Below, piece by piece: positions 12,701-30,769 of a stretch of DNA of 64,000 nt. The stretch spans positions 8,881,613 to 8,945,612 of the forward strand of contig CM041531.1 of the NCBI GenBank assembly GCA_023238725.1, given 5' to 3'. How positions within the stretch are numbered: the stretch's first letter is position 1; each line of letters starts with the position of its first letter. This DNA comes from Scortum barcoo. Its lineage: Eukaryota > Chordata > Actinopteri > Centrarchiformes > Terapontidae. A program made the translations under genes and the position numbers. Below the pieces are notes generated by a model that worked only from the letters and a program-made list of their open reading frames with translations, had not been told where the DNA came from and did not search any database.

Positions 12701-13291
12701 ACACTGTGCATGTTCAGACAGAAGTTTCACACCAGGACAGCAGAGAGTATTGGCATACTGGTGACACTACAAATACATAACTTACATTTAAAAAAAAAAA
12801 AAAAAAAGAAAAAACAAAGTACAATGCAAAAATAAGTTTAAGACAAAGAGAGGACAGCCATACATGAAATCCAGTAGTTGACTTTAAAATGTATTAGACA
12901 TGCACTCTTTTTTTTTGTTTCATTTTGTTTTTTTTTTCTTTTGAAGGGGGGTCTTAAAATACATAAGTCATCAGAAACTGGTCTTACACAAAACAGTGAG
13001 AAAACAAAAAAAAACATCTCTTTAAAAAGGTTTATCTTTGCTATTATTTGATATTACAAAATTGGTGTCCACAAAGCAGTTAAAAGTGGACCATAAAGAC
13101 TGGAACACGGGAGCATCAAAGGTACATAAATTTAACTTATTTCTCCAGACAACCCCGTCTACCTGACTGGCCAATAACAAAAACCACTCCTACTGCAATA
13201 TGAAACTGGGGGAGAAAATACAAGGGGTTGTTGGGAAGTGACTGGGAGATACAAGTTTAAAACAGTTCACAACTTAGCTTCAAGAGGACTT
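9785..13291. other. Interval between convergent stop codons: 3' UTRs of coro2b (+) and anp32a (-)
   Basis: This 3.5 kb lies between the coro2b stop (9784) and the anp32a stop (13292). It holds no exon-like ORF. Poly(A) signal candidates on + are ATTAAA at 10071-10076 with T-rich sequence after it, AATAAA at 11606-11611, and AATAAA at 12252-12257. On - they are ATTAAA at 12494-12489 and AATAAA at 12096-12091. A-runs occur at about 11792-11806 and 12790-12807. Where each transcript ends, and whether they overlap, cannot be settled from sequence alone. Confidence 0.6.
12091..12096 (-). terminator. anp32a: Best candidate anp32a poly(A) signal (AATAAA)
   Basis: Read on the - strand this is a perfect AATAAA about 1.2 kb past the anp32a stop. 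It is followed within 30 bases by TG/T-rich sequence (TGTTTTTGAAGTTTGTGG), the layout expected of a vertebrate cleavage site. The ATTAAA at 12494-12489 is an alternative nearer the stop. Confidence 0.45.
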
Positions 13292-18695
<5,404 letters not shown>

Positions 18696-18960
18696 CCTCG
18701 ACGAAGCGCGCCCGGGATGCGATACACACTTTTTTTTTAAAATAATTACTGCAAATGCAACTACCACCTCCAGAGCAGACTGCTGTTGTTCATTCAAACT
18801 TGATCCGCTCGGTGGGCGGGAGCACGTCGCGGGATTGTCGTCACCGCCGACCAATGGGGGGCGTCCGGCGGAGAGGGAGCGGATTTACAGACGCGGCGGC
18901 CAATGGAGGCTCCCTTATAAAACTGGGTGGGGTTTTGTTGTTGAAGTTTGGTTGTTTTGT
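18696..18960 (-). promoter_or_regulatory. anp32a: anp32a promoter and 5' UTR, possibly bidirectional
   Basis: This GC-rich sequence lies directly upstream of the anp32a ATG. Two CCAAT boxes occur at 18851-18855 and 18900-18904 on +, which are ATTGG (NF-Y type) toward anp32a. Both sit in the motif CCAATGG. There is no TATA box close to the anp32a start, as usual for a CpG-island promoter. A TATAAAA at 18916-18922 on + points away from anp32a. No transcription start can be fixed from sequence. Confidence 0.65.
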
Positions 18961-21104
18961 TAACTTAAGTTTACATGGATAATGTGACACCTTGGTTTTA
19001 TTTTATTTATTTTTTAATGTTTGACGAGGAGGAGGGTGTCTGCAGCTTCATCATTAAAGCTCCACCTGAGTGAAGCCTGGTGTGAAGCTGCTGATGGTGG
19101 AGAGACTTTTGGATTTAGTTTGAGATTATTCTGTCATTACACAGCATGCACGTATACGTTTGTCCCTGTGTTCACAAAAAGCACAAGAAAAATCACATAT
19201 TTAATATCATAAGGACATGCCAAGAAAAAAATAAATAAATACAATGAAATACTAGTCTATAGGATAAACAACACTGAAGCCACACACAAGAAAACAGAAT
19301 AAAATAAAAAAATACTTATTTTTGTTTTTTTTCCTGAAAAAAAGGCTGATTGAGGCAGCATTTAACACCATAGAAGAGATCAAAATCCATTCTTGTTATA
19401 TTCATAGTAATTTTAGATTATAATTTAATTTATTAACTCAAAAGTTAATTCAGTGTTGAGTTACATTTTTGACATATTACAACATATTTAAACAATGCCC
19501 CTGGCTTTTAGAATAATTTTTATAAAAACAAAAAGTGAAGGTATTACATAACATGTAAATGAGACATAAACATAGCCAATATCTTTATATATTTGACTAT
19601 TTTTATTTTTTAAAAAAATTATTTGAACTGCTCTGCAGGATAAAATGCAAAAACATCAGAAGATTACAAACAATACACCAGTGTTATTGATTATAATAAT
19701 AATGGATCATCTGGGGGAAACAAGCAAAAATAAAGTAACATTAAAATGAAATAAATTTATACAAAAAAGTAGATTTGTGTTTTGAAATTTATTCAGTTCA
19801 ACTTTTGGTGCAAGTTTTTAAAAATATATATATAAATAAATAAAGGTTGGAGAGGAGCAGCTCTAATCAAACTGCTCGCACAATCCAGTTTGTGATGAAC
19901 AGCAACTGGTTTAATGGAGCCACAAGTGTTGTGACTCACTGAATTAAAACCTAATGTGAAGAGAAAATGATGAAATATTTCAGTGGAGCATTCGTCTGCC
20001 TCATAGAAACACATGCCAGTGGTTATCAAGAGGGAGGACTGCCTCACTCCTGGTTCATGTAATAACATGCACGTTCATGATAAGGAGACGTTTGAGTAAC
20101 TGCCAGTAACGGTATTATTGCAGTTTAGCACCAGCCTACGTCGCTCTCGCCATCCTCCGAGGCAATCTGCCAGTCAGCCGCCTTCCTCCCCTGTTTCGCT
20201 GAGCGGCCTAAACTACACATTAACTCCCAGCTTTACTCCATTAGTGTCAAACAAGCTGCAGCGTGAAAAGAGGCACACATGCATCATGGTTAATGAGGCT
20301 AATCTTAACCAAGGGGAACACCAGCCATTTCACTTCTTCATGTATTATTAATGTGCTATAAAACAGTGTTGATAGATAATGAATGCAATGCAGAATAGCT
20401 GCTAAATATGGCTTCTATTAATCTATTAAGATTAGATCACAGATCTAATATAAGTTTTAGGTAGTGAATAAGACTGAGAGGGAGCATTTCTACTTAACCT
20501 TTTTTTTATTTCCTCTTAAACATCATTAAAGTGAAACATGTCATTTCATCTGTCTGGCTTTAAACAGTGTTTATTCAGGAAGTATGATGTTAAATATGTT
20601 GTTTTTATCGCTGCATTTTTCCATCAAACTAAAGCATTCATGAGATATTATCCATCCATTTTTAAACATTTTCACAAGTTTAAGATCAGTTTATTTGGTG
20701 TCTTTGCAAACTTTTTTACTGACTGTGCAGCTCACCAGTCGGATTATGTGATGAAGAGGTTAAAGTGGAAACATGACCACCAGAGGGCGACTCTGTCTTC
20801 TTTTAGACACTGGGAGACACACATTGAGAATAGATAAAATAAAATAAATAAACAGTAAGACTATACCAGGTGTTGTCCTTACAAAATGAGCCACACAGTG
20901 CAGCTACATGATGTATTTTCAGCTCTGGAAACCAATGTTACACAAGTTAAAGTGCAAAAATATTACCATCAAGACATACTTACTGTACCAAGAATAAAAG
21001 TATTCATTATGCAGAATGACTCATTTAAGAATAATTGATATTACTGGATTATATTTAGTGAAACATTAATGTGTTCATCATTTTGTTTAAACTGAACTGA
21101 TTTT
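18961..21104. other. Intergenic, nothing recognised
   Basis: AT-rich sequence with A- and T-rich runs (19200-19780). I find no exon with splice sites and family similarity, and no repeat family I can name. Confidence 0.6.
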
Positions 21105-21865
21105 ATCCACTGTATATAGTGCTGGGTATCTTAATCTATAATGATGTGTCATAATATATTAGATTACTTATGTTTATAAATAATCTAAGCCTGCATAATA
21201 ACTAGTAACTAATGCTGTCAAATAATTTAGTGCATTGCGATATATCCACGTAGTGTAATTTAGTGGATTAGATGTATAAAGTTGCATAAATTGGAAATAC
21301 TTAAGTACACGCACTTGAGCAAATGTACTTACTGTGCAAATCAGAATATAAAACTTGAATCTTACATCAAATCTCATGTTTCTTTAATTCAGCTGCTGAT
21401 AACTCTTTTAGATAACTTTTATTTTGAAAGGAAGAACTCTGTTGTGAAATATAGCATTTAGTAATTTGAGGTACTTGAGTATGTCAATTTCATGCAACTT
21501 TATACTTCCATTTATATCCCACTCATATACAATATAATCTAATTCAGTGGAAAACTGCATTTATTTGACAGCTTTGTTTAAAAGTCTATTTAAATATTAA
21601 AGTTCAACATACACAACATGCTGTGTAATGCACTTTTATAGATTCAATTACACAACAGTATCTAACATAGTTTAAATTAGCTCCACTGTATAGCAGTAAA
21701 ATGCTACTAACACATTATTATTTTTTATTATTATTATTACTCAGAGTACTTTTTCTGGGTTTGGAGTACCTTTACTTTAGATATGATATGTAATACTTAC
21801 ATACCTTTACTTAAGTGACATTTTAATCTAAAGAGTTGTAATGGAGTATTTTAAATTATATTCTC
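21105..21865. repeat. Two opposed fragments of the 'acttaagtac' repeat family
   Basis: The left part (about 21130-21335) reads the family in reverse, for example gtataaagttgcataaattg, then ggaaatacttaagtacacgc and cttgagcaaatgtactta. The right part (about 21465-21865) reads it forward, for example tttgaggtacttgagtatg, gctccactgtatagcagt, gagtaccttta and gtaatggagtatttt. The two face each other across about 120 bp. The same family occurs at 15.8-17.0 kb. Confidence 0.6.
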
Positions 21866-24800
21866 AGTACAGATAGCAAATTAATCCATATTGGTGGGGC
21901 AGCTTTAAACACATCCTCCCCCCTCCTCAGTGTGGAGGTTTATTAGAAGACAGCTTGAAAAACTTTTGAGATCAATTGCTTGTTTGCACTTTGCAGACAG
22001 CTGTAGCATTTTTTTGGCTTGATTTTGTTCACTTCCCAGGATGACAAACACTGACTCGCTGGTAGAAATCTTGGTTAAGTTGCCAGAAGGAAGAAGATGA
22101 TGTGAGATGTGTATATTTGTGCTGCTACAGGAGCCTCATCATGCTGTCTGGAATCGTGTCAGGAAACATTAGAGCGGTCTGGTTTAATCTGAGTAACACA
22201 CACTTGGAGCACAACTGGAAATGCCTCTTTAACCTTATTAGGTCGTGACACACAGAAGAAACCCTGAAAACTGATATCTAATTGCGTTATTTGAGACTGC
22301 ATCTGTGAAATGATTTTAAAAATCGTTTGATATGTCGAAATGTGAGATGATCATTGTCACAGGAGAGAGTGATTCCTGTTTAGATTATTAGCAAAATATG
22401 TGGCTCATCCAAATCCAAATAATCCCAAATGTATTTAACTGAAGTTGTTGCTGCTGGAGAACACAGACACTAAAATTAGAGCCTGCACACACAGAGATGA
22501 TGCAGACATGTTTCTATAATTCTGTTTGAGAAAAATCCTCTCATTTTCCATGCAGACGTTCGCTGTCGAGGAGTCTCTGGTTTTGGACTTTCAGATCTTC
22601 CTTCTCCCAAAACAACTTCTTTAAGATGGAAGCCCGAGACTTGTGTTTTCAGGAAATGTCAGCAAAGCAAAGCAATTTTCTTGCAATCTTCGGTCTTTCA
22701 ACCAAATTCCACTGAAGCTGCAGCCACTGCTTTCTCAAATTATGTGTTTTTTATGTGTTTTTGAAACTGCTGTTGCTGCTGTTTTCTCCTGCAGACCTCA
22801 CATTTGCGTCTACAAGCTGTCCAGTGGAACAATAAGATTCACTACACAGGAAACCCATGAGTAATTTAGATGAATAATTTACATCACATCGAGGATTTTC
22901 TGTGAATTTCCAGTGTCTGATGTTTTATGCTGTGGTGTTTAGATGCTGTACATTTCCCATGTGGATAATACAGGCAATGTTTAGTTTTATTTGTTAGTTT
23001 ATTAAACAGATAAGCAGGGAGAAGCAATGCAACAGATGTAATGTACACAAGCTCAGCTCAGGGTAAAACTACTGAACAAATAAGTGGATCAAATCCATTC
23101 AGGACCAATAAAACAGACTGCGTGCTCATGTGTCTGTGTGTATGATGTATATTTTAACATTAGGTGTGAAGGTGTGTGCATATGAGTATAAATATGTGCA
23201 TATGTAGGCGTGTGTGTATGTGACAAGTCAGTCCATTCAAAAGCTATTCTGTGTTTATGTATTTGTCAACGTTTAAATCCACTTTTCCTTGATAAACTTA
23301 TAATTCTGATCGCAGTTTCAATTAAGGGTTGCATCATTTTTCCCCAAAACACACACAGACACAGGGAGCATGAGTCCTGAAAAGAAGGTGGATATGTGAA
23401 ATCAGGAAAACAGGTGCTTTCACTTACTTTGCCTAATTAGATCTCTTCTCAGACTAAGTTTGATTGACATCTCTTTTCTGTTGCACATTTTTAATTCTTG
23501 TTCGGGCGTTAAGTCTGTTGACCTTGTGTAACTCCACCATCTAGGCCTTTTTCACAGAAACATTTTGACATATCTGAGTCAGGGAAACACAGGTGGAAAT
23601 AAGGATAATGATGGCTGAATTCGTTTTAGCTACTTTAGGCTGCTGGTATTGTGTATGCATGTCATGTTGTCATGACTAATAATCAGTGTAGTGACATCTG
23701 TGATTTAGACATATGCGCTTTTTTCTTATATCTGGCTGCATTCTTTGTTAGGTTTGTTTTATTGCTCAGGTCTCTGAGTTCAATCTTAAAGAGATTACCT
23801 GATTAAATAAAGATTCTAATGCTTACTGAGACACTTGAATAAGAAAACTCATTCTTGATGTTATTAGTAACATCTATGATTTGTCAACATGTCAAATGTC
23901 AACAAAAAGTCCCTTTACTTTAATCTGAGCAGAAGTCAAACCAGCCCAAATAAGTGAAAACACCTTTTTTCAACTTGTTAATCAACTTCAAAATCCAGTG
24001 AAAAGTGCACAAGTAACAAATCTTTTTCGGACTATTTTCAGTCTTTGAAAACATATGAAGGTCATATCACATTGGTGAAAAGAAAATGAACTATTTTTAC
24101 CATGAAGTTAGCTTTTTTAACTCAAAAGGACAATAATAAAATAATAATAACAATGAGATGTGCGGTTTCCTCCACAAACATGGTCCTGGATGCATTTTGC
24201 TTGTTAAGGAGTTTGTGTACCACAAGAGGGTGATATTTGTTAAGAAGAGATGGCATCAACAGGCCCTGTTGAACAGGCTATGAAAATAATGGAGATAAAT
24301 AATATAAATAATATCTATACATGAAAATCTATTATTAATATGTTTGATTGTGGATTAAAGGAGCAGAAACTACAATAGAAACTGCTGACAAAAAGGCCTC
24401 ATCGTACGAACTAAAGCAAATGTCCAAAGATAATTAATATAATCACCATTGAGAGCAATTCAGTGCTTTTTAAATAAATGTTTTAACCATGATTTAGCAA
24501 GCTAAATGTGAACACAGTGTTTTTACCATGGGGAGGTTCAGATGCTGCAGAAATAATCAAGCTCTTCCACTTCTCTCCACATGGCAGCACTTTATACCCG
24601 TGCTAACCCACTTAAGTGCTCACACACGGCAGAGTTTGCATTAAATCTTTTTCATAATGTTACTTAGTTGTCGGTTCTAATTAACTTCTCTCACACAGCA
24701 GCTGCCTGCAATTTTTTGAAGAACCTGAACAGACTTGATGAGTGTTAGAGAAGGCTTTCCTCTGCTGGAGTTTGGAATAATTTGGCAGCTTTCCTGTAGC

Positions 24801-25682
24801 AGCAACCAGGTTTTTAGAGGAAGACTTCAGGCAGGTGTTCTTATATACTCAAAACAGCAGCTGTACAAAACACCATTTATAAATTTACCCAATATGAGGC
24901 ATACGAAGGCTTTCTATAAGACATAGAAATGGGAAAATAATGAGCTGAAGTTGTAAGTTAATAAGTGAAAAATAATTGTCTCCACTGTTTCAACATTTTC
25001 CACAGATATGAGGGGAGTTATTTGTGACTTGGATCTAAAAACAAGGCAGCTTTTCTGTGCTTAAATATTCTGAGAGCATTACCACCTCGATGGTAAAATA
25101 AATTCTCACATACATTAAAACATCTCATGCTATCTGGAGCTCTTGGTTTAGGCTGCTATTGGCTATGATTAATCACCAAGTTGTTAATTGCTCATTGACA
25201 TATAAGTCAATAATGGAAATGCTAGTCAATCAATTTAGCTATAGTGGCAGAGCTGCAAAAATCACAGCAGCCCAAACTAATCAATTCAAATGTGGCAGTT
25301 ACAGTGCCATGCATGTTTAAACACACGACTCGTGCAACTAATCTGGGGAAAAAATTGCATATAAACCCCTTCAGTCATAGACAAAAGATTTTGTTTTTGA
25401 CTCTATGACCATTTATCTGAAAATCTGTGACATATAAATGTGTTGCATATTTTATTTTTCAGGATAACCTCTGCCTTCATACTTAATGTGCCATAGTGAC
25501 TGGATGATCGCCATAGCAACACACAAGGAAGAGTGTTTACGTACAGTGAGATCCATTGATCGGTTCACATCTACAGCTCATTCCAACACTGGGTGGACAG
25601 ATGAAGCCTATTGATTGAGATTATCCACTGAACCTTCCTTGAAAATCACCATGAAGTTATTTTTTTTACTGTTTCCAGACAA
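21866..25682. other. Intergenic, no gene seen
   Basis: No coding exon is supported. A CT-rich segment lies at 22540-22640 and short TG-type repeats at 23100-23230. An AT-rich patch at 25130-25330 looks like a candidate conserved element. Confidence 0.6.
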
Positions 25683-25966
25683 TGGATCTGAATCACTTTG
25701 ATTATCCCCTTAATTTTTATCTAGCGCCACCATGAGGTCAAAATTTGATTCCATAAATTTTGGTTCATCAACAGATACCTGCAAACCTAATCACATCAGC
25801 TGTACTTTACTCTACTCTTAGCATGCTAACACACTACGCTAAGATGGTTTGCACAGTAAACATCAGCACTGGCTATGTAATCCTGTCATAATATTAGCAT
25901 TTAGCTCAAAGCACTGCTGTGTCTAAGCACAGCCTCTCAGAGCAGACTCTCTTTATGTAGTCTTGA
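25683..25966 (+). repeat. Dispersed percomorph repeat ('gccaccatgaggtca / agcctcacagagc' family)
   Basis: Marker strings are agcgccaccatgaggtcaaa (25724), tagcatgctaacacacta (25818), taagatggt (25839) and gctcaaagcactgctgtgtc then agcctctcagagcag (25904-25945). These belong to a repeat that is very common in spiny-rayed fish. This copy is old, with many substitutions. Confidence 0.65.
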
Positions 25967-28099
25967 TATGATGTTTCTTTTTCTTTTCACTCTGAGATTT
26001 GTCTTTTAGCTCATTTCATAAAGTTAATTTGCTTTGAAAGTCTGTGGATGCAGTTATTTTGTCATTTGCTGCATTAAAATAGATTAATTTATCGACTTAC
26101 TTTAATGACTCACTGAATGCTTGTCGGTTATGGATTGGATATTTTACATTTGTGGTCTTACTGTCTCCCTGAGCAGGAAATCAGCCTTTTACAGTGAGCT
26201 GTAAAGAGCTGTAGGGAGCTGTAAAGCGTCTTCTGCTGCTCAGTGACCGCTGGTTAGTGCCTGCTGACCTGGCTAACATGTATGAGACCTGCTGAAGTGT
26301 GCAAAGTGATCTTAACAAGGTGAGTAATGCCACTGATTTTACTTGGTGGTGTCAGTGTTTGAGTGTGAGATAAGGTCGCCCTTCTTCTCTGTGTGAGTTG
26401 GATCCTTTTCAAAAGTCAGAATAGTTCACGTTTACCTATTATGGTACTGGAGGAGGTTCAGAGTTTGTGATGTGAGGCTTGTTAAGGACCTGTGGTAACC
26501 TGATAAAAAAACGTATCTCAGGACCTACTTTTATCTATAAAAGAATTAGCTTCTTGTACCTCGTGCAAAATTAAACGGCGCTGCATGTGCGAGAACAGTG
26601 GGAGCTGGGACAAAATGAGCGCTCACAACCAACAGCGTCAGTATGCATTCATTATTCATATTAATTGATTCTGGCAGTTTGGAGACAATACCTTGTAATG
26701 CAACACCCATCAAGGACAGTAAGACGATAAACACACACTAATCTCCTCCAGCGTTATCTTCCTGCTCACGTGACTCTTTCTTCTCACATCCACCTGGAAC
26801 TGTGAGGAGCCGTGTTATTCTTGCTGCTGGTGTGTGATTTGTAATATTAGAACATAATGGTGTTTATTGTGTACAGACGCGCATGTTTTCAAGTGGGAAA
26901 TTGTTCATATTGAAACGCCTACTAAGGCTGGATTTGGACACTTTTGTGAGGCTTTTGGGTGCAGTTTCGTATCTCAAGCAGACTGGTCCCACGTTAGTTT
27001 TTTCCTTACTTACTGCTATGCAATTAGCAGAATTTCTCATGCCTAACACATGTGAAACAGTTTCCACGGCAAAAGATACCCATATCTGCAAACACAGAAC
27101 AAGATGAGATACAGATTATTCTCATGGGGTACTGAATAGCTTTGTGTGTTTCTGTTTTTTTTCCACTTTAAAAGTTTAAATGGTGAAAATTAACATAGTC
27201 TGTGGTTTCTCCGATATCCTTTTATATAATCACAAGGCTGCTAAGTGGACAAGAGGACAGCTGAGATGTACACACTCATTTGGTGGAAGTGAAATGAGAA
27301 AAAAAAAGAAGGTCACATGCGTCTTGATGTAAATGGCAACGCACTCAGCATCGTGCCGCAATTAAAATTTAATGAGGCCTCTCCATTCTGCTCAACTAGA
27401 GCAGTCAGATGTTACTGTGCAGACTCTCCTCTCTTCAGCCTCTCCCTTCCCGTCACCTACCAGCTATTTTTCCCCACCGGCTTGCAATTTCAAAACAGGC
27501 CACATGAAAAATAATATTCAGGCTTCTTTAAAAAGAATTCCTGCTCAGACTGATTTTGATCTTTGCCGATGGCGCTTATGTTTCATCTGCCGAAGGATGG
27601 GATTTCTGTAAATTATCAATGTGAGATCTAGTTCACATAACAAGGGAAGATTTGAGAGCCAATTCTCTTTGGTTTACTGTAGCTGAGACATATGAGACAG
27701 TTAGGAGTATAAATCAGGAGAAAGAACATCCTTTCTCATACCGAAACAGCACCTGATACTTTCACCTGTGCTTCTTTAACCCCTGAATCCACCTAAAGCG
27801 TACACTCTGTCCCTACACACATCACCTATCTCTCTCTCATACACACACACATTCACACAAAACATCCCTGCCTGCGCCTAATCGTATTTTAACACGGTGG
27901 ATAATTCATAATTACATATTTGCAAAGTGCTAATCTGTAACAGTGTCCTCGCGTTCATTATTAGGTGGAGGAGCATTTGACACAGATCTGATAATCTGTA
28001 CAGTATGCGGCAGACAAGGCGTCGTTTCAGAGAGTGGAAAGTGGTTTCTGCAGACTCTGATACTGTAATATTGGTCTCCCTCTTTGGTGGGACCTAAAA
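25967..28099. other. Intergenic, no gene seen
   Basis: A short triplicated gagctgta motif occurs at about 26195-26228. A CNE-like AT patch with tatgcattcattattcatat lies at about 26640-26665. No exon can be supported. Confidence 0.6.
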
Positions 28100-28395
28100 A
28101 TGATAATTATTGGATGCACTGCCATGAAATTTGGTACATATATCCATGATGTTGAGGTGATTAATTTTAATGACAACGGTGATCCTGACTTTTCCTCTAT
28201 CAACATCAGCAGGTGGACATTCATGGTTTTGTGTCTCTCTGAAATTTCGAAATTGACATCCCCTAATGACATTCCCATCACCAGCCCTTGTGTTTAATTC
28301 CAATTAGCAAATGTAGACATGCTATCGCTCTAAACTAAGATGGTGAACATGTTAAACATTGTACCTGCTACCTCAGCTAGTTAGCATTCACAGCA
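28100..28395 (+). repeat. Dispersed percomorph repeat, same family as at 25.7 kb
   Basis: Marker strings are ctgccatgaaatttggtac (28119), aatgacattcccatcacc (28264), aattagcaaatg (28303) and aaactaagatggtgaacatg (28332). The copy keeps a middle part of the family that the 25.7 kb copy has largely lost. Confidence 0.65.
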
Positions 28396-28639
28396 CAGGC
28401 AGTTTGTTAAACTTGTTGCTTGTTAAACACTGCAAGAATGAGCAGGCCACTAGCGTAACACTGCTTAGTGTACAGCACTGTGCTTTACACTTACTGAATT
28501 AAAGTTACTTTGGAGGGTAAAGTAAGTGTTCACTTTGGTCCACTTTAATGTCCATTTCAACAGTACTGGGGTGGTAATCGTCAGTCACCTCATGTTTTTC
28601 TTCTATTACAATTACGATTACAATTCAGAGGGTCATCTG

Positions 28640-28965
28640 ATTATTAAACAATCCTCGATGCATCCCAATGCATTGTGATGCATCTCAATATCAGATTTCT
28701 ATACGTGGTATATTTCTACCCATTGATCCAAACCAGTCTGCCCAAACATCTGCTTTTAAAGAAGTTTTATTTATTTTGTTTCTTGCTCTGGCTCTGCGTG
28801 GTCTATGATTTAGTCTATGTAGCAGTAGCGCCAAACTCAGCAAATGGCAGTCTGTTGAAAATTGCACTATAATGAATTATAGATTTTACTGCATCAATGG
28901 AGAATCATTCAACAAAGCATTGTGATGCAATGTATGCATTGTCTAATCGATTTTTCCTCCCGCCC
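28640..28965. repeat. Probable transposon remnant with 'gcattgtgatgcat' ends
   Basis: Two clusters of related text, atgcattgtgatgcatctc (28669) and gcattgtgatgcaatgtatg (28918), bracket about 230 bp. This fits a decayed non-autonomous element that resembles fish repeats with atgcat-rich ends. The class is not certain. Confidence 0.4.
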
Positions 28966-30769
28966 CTAAGCAGGACAACACACGACTGCAGATTGGGTTT
29001 ACCATGTTACTGTCTGTAGTTTCCTGCTGAAAATAAGGAATGGAATTCACTGAATCTCAGTAAACTAATTAAGGTGATCTACTCAATAATTCATCACAAA
29101 AACAAATCTCATCTAACACTTGCATGGCAGCAGTTTCCAATTCTTTATCTTTAGTCTTTCTCCTCCACTGTTATGACCTTCACTAACTCTTATCTCTGTC
29201 TGAAAGTTTCAAGGGCTTGCCATAGCAGCAGCAGCCTTAGCAACATGATTGACATTCATGAGGACAGCCGCTTGTTCCTCTCAGAAAGAAGCATCCTGTC
29301 CTCCGTCTCCTGAGAGGAAAACGATTCTCAAGTTTCGGTCGAACAACTCCCAAAAACTGCAGCAGTAAAAGAGAGATGAATGATATTATGAATTATCTGG
29401 CATCAAGAACTTTTGTAATTTGCATGACTTCTCCCTGTGTTAATGTTTTTAAAGTCCAGACCTCATTTGCATAATTTCCATTATCCCACAAGAAGTGGTC
29501 CCAGCTTCATAAATCTGCTCTCCTTTTTCGCTTGTACTCATCAGTTCCTGCTCTCCTGGAGTAGGAAAACCATGGTTTGTTCGCTTACTTTTATGTTGTA
29601 GGGAATAATTGTGCTGCTATAATAAAAAATAAATAAATAAATCCACATCCTGGGGTTTACAGAATGAAGTTGTTGTCTCTATTGTGTTGTTTTGCCATTG
29701 TAAACCCATCTCAAACCTCTTCAAAAGGCAGATACTACAGTGAATGTGATGTGCTGCTTTCTTCTCAGCAGGCTCGACAAGCTGTTTCACTGTTCTCTGT
29801 GGCCATAGTTATCTTTACAGAAAAAAAAAACATTTTCAAGAATATAATAATAACCAGCTGTAATGTTTTGTCAAGAGAGAGCTACAGTATACTGGCTATG
29901 TAGAGTGCTCAGTATAGAAACAACAGATTTCTTTGTCAGCCCTCTGAAAAGCTTATTCTGTCCTGAGACCATTTTCTGTTTACAACATTTTGTCCTCAGT
30001 ATCTTCATAGCTGTAACAATGGCAGCAATGATTTGCAAACACAGTACAGCTGTACTCTCCTGTGCTCTCACGGCGTGTTTTGACTCCTCCACACCTCCTT
30101 CTGTCTTCTGACATCTCGTCTGTACAGCGCAGGAGGTAAAGAAATAGGCAGATATATGTGGTCAGTGCTCACATATTTCTGCCCGTTTCTTTGCTTTTTT
30201 CTCGCTGCCGGAAAAATTGCCACCCCTGTCAGAAAAACAGCAACTAATAAAAGAATCAAGTGCCTCTATTGTTTGGTCCTGAATAAGCAAAACTGAGCAA
30301 TTAGCAGACACTCAGTCGGTTTGTGTGAAAAGAAAAGTCTGACACACAGGGATACTTTTATTTGCTTTCTTGCTAAAAAGTTGATGAGGAAAAAATAGAG
30401 CTCTTGTTTTGTCTGTTAAATGTGATGATGCTGTCAGCTGCTGGTTAGCTTAGCATGACGCGTGGGAGTCTTGGGCTATTTAGGCCGTTTGTGGATATTT
30501 CTGACTTTGCCTTTAGAAAATCATTACAGTGTCAGTGTTTGGGATCTCTTTTTTTAGTACAACGTGACTCATATGACCTGATAATTATTTTTTCACTTTA
30601 ACAAGAACATCTGACATCATTTCATCACACCAGTTTGATCGGGGACAAGGAGGGGTTGGATTGAAAGTGAAAAGTGAGAAACACCTCCTTGCATAAACAC
30701 AGGTAAGTAACTGCTGTTAGCCCCCATTAAAAAACCTCAATGTGTCATTTTTACAGTGCAGTTTTTGTA
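28966..30769. other. Intergenic, no gene seen
   Basis: No exon is supported. Two octamer motifs (ATTTGCAT) lie 47 bases apart at 29418-29425 and 29465-29472 in a low-complexity-free stretch. Confidence 0.6.

Noticed and set aside
12781..12810. Long A run as a retrogene tail
   Set aside because: No retrotransposed coding sequence or target duplication is next to it. It lies in the likely anp32a 3' UTR, where it reads as T on the gene strand.
19021..19212. 63-codon frame just right of the divergent TATA box
   Set aside because: No similarity to known proteins, no good start context, and AT-rich sequence follows. A non-coding transcript is likelier if anything is made.
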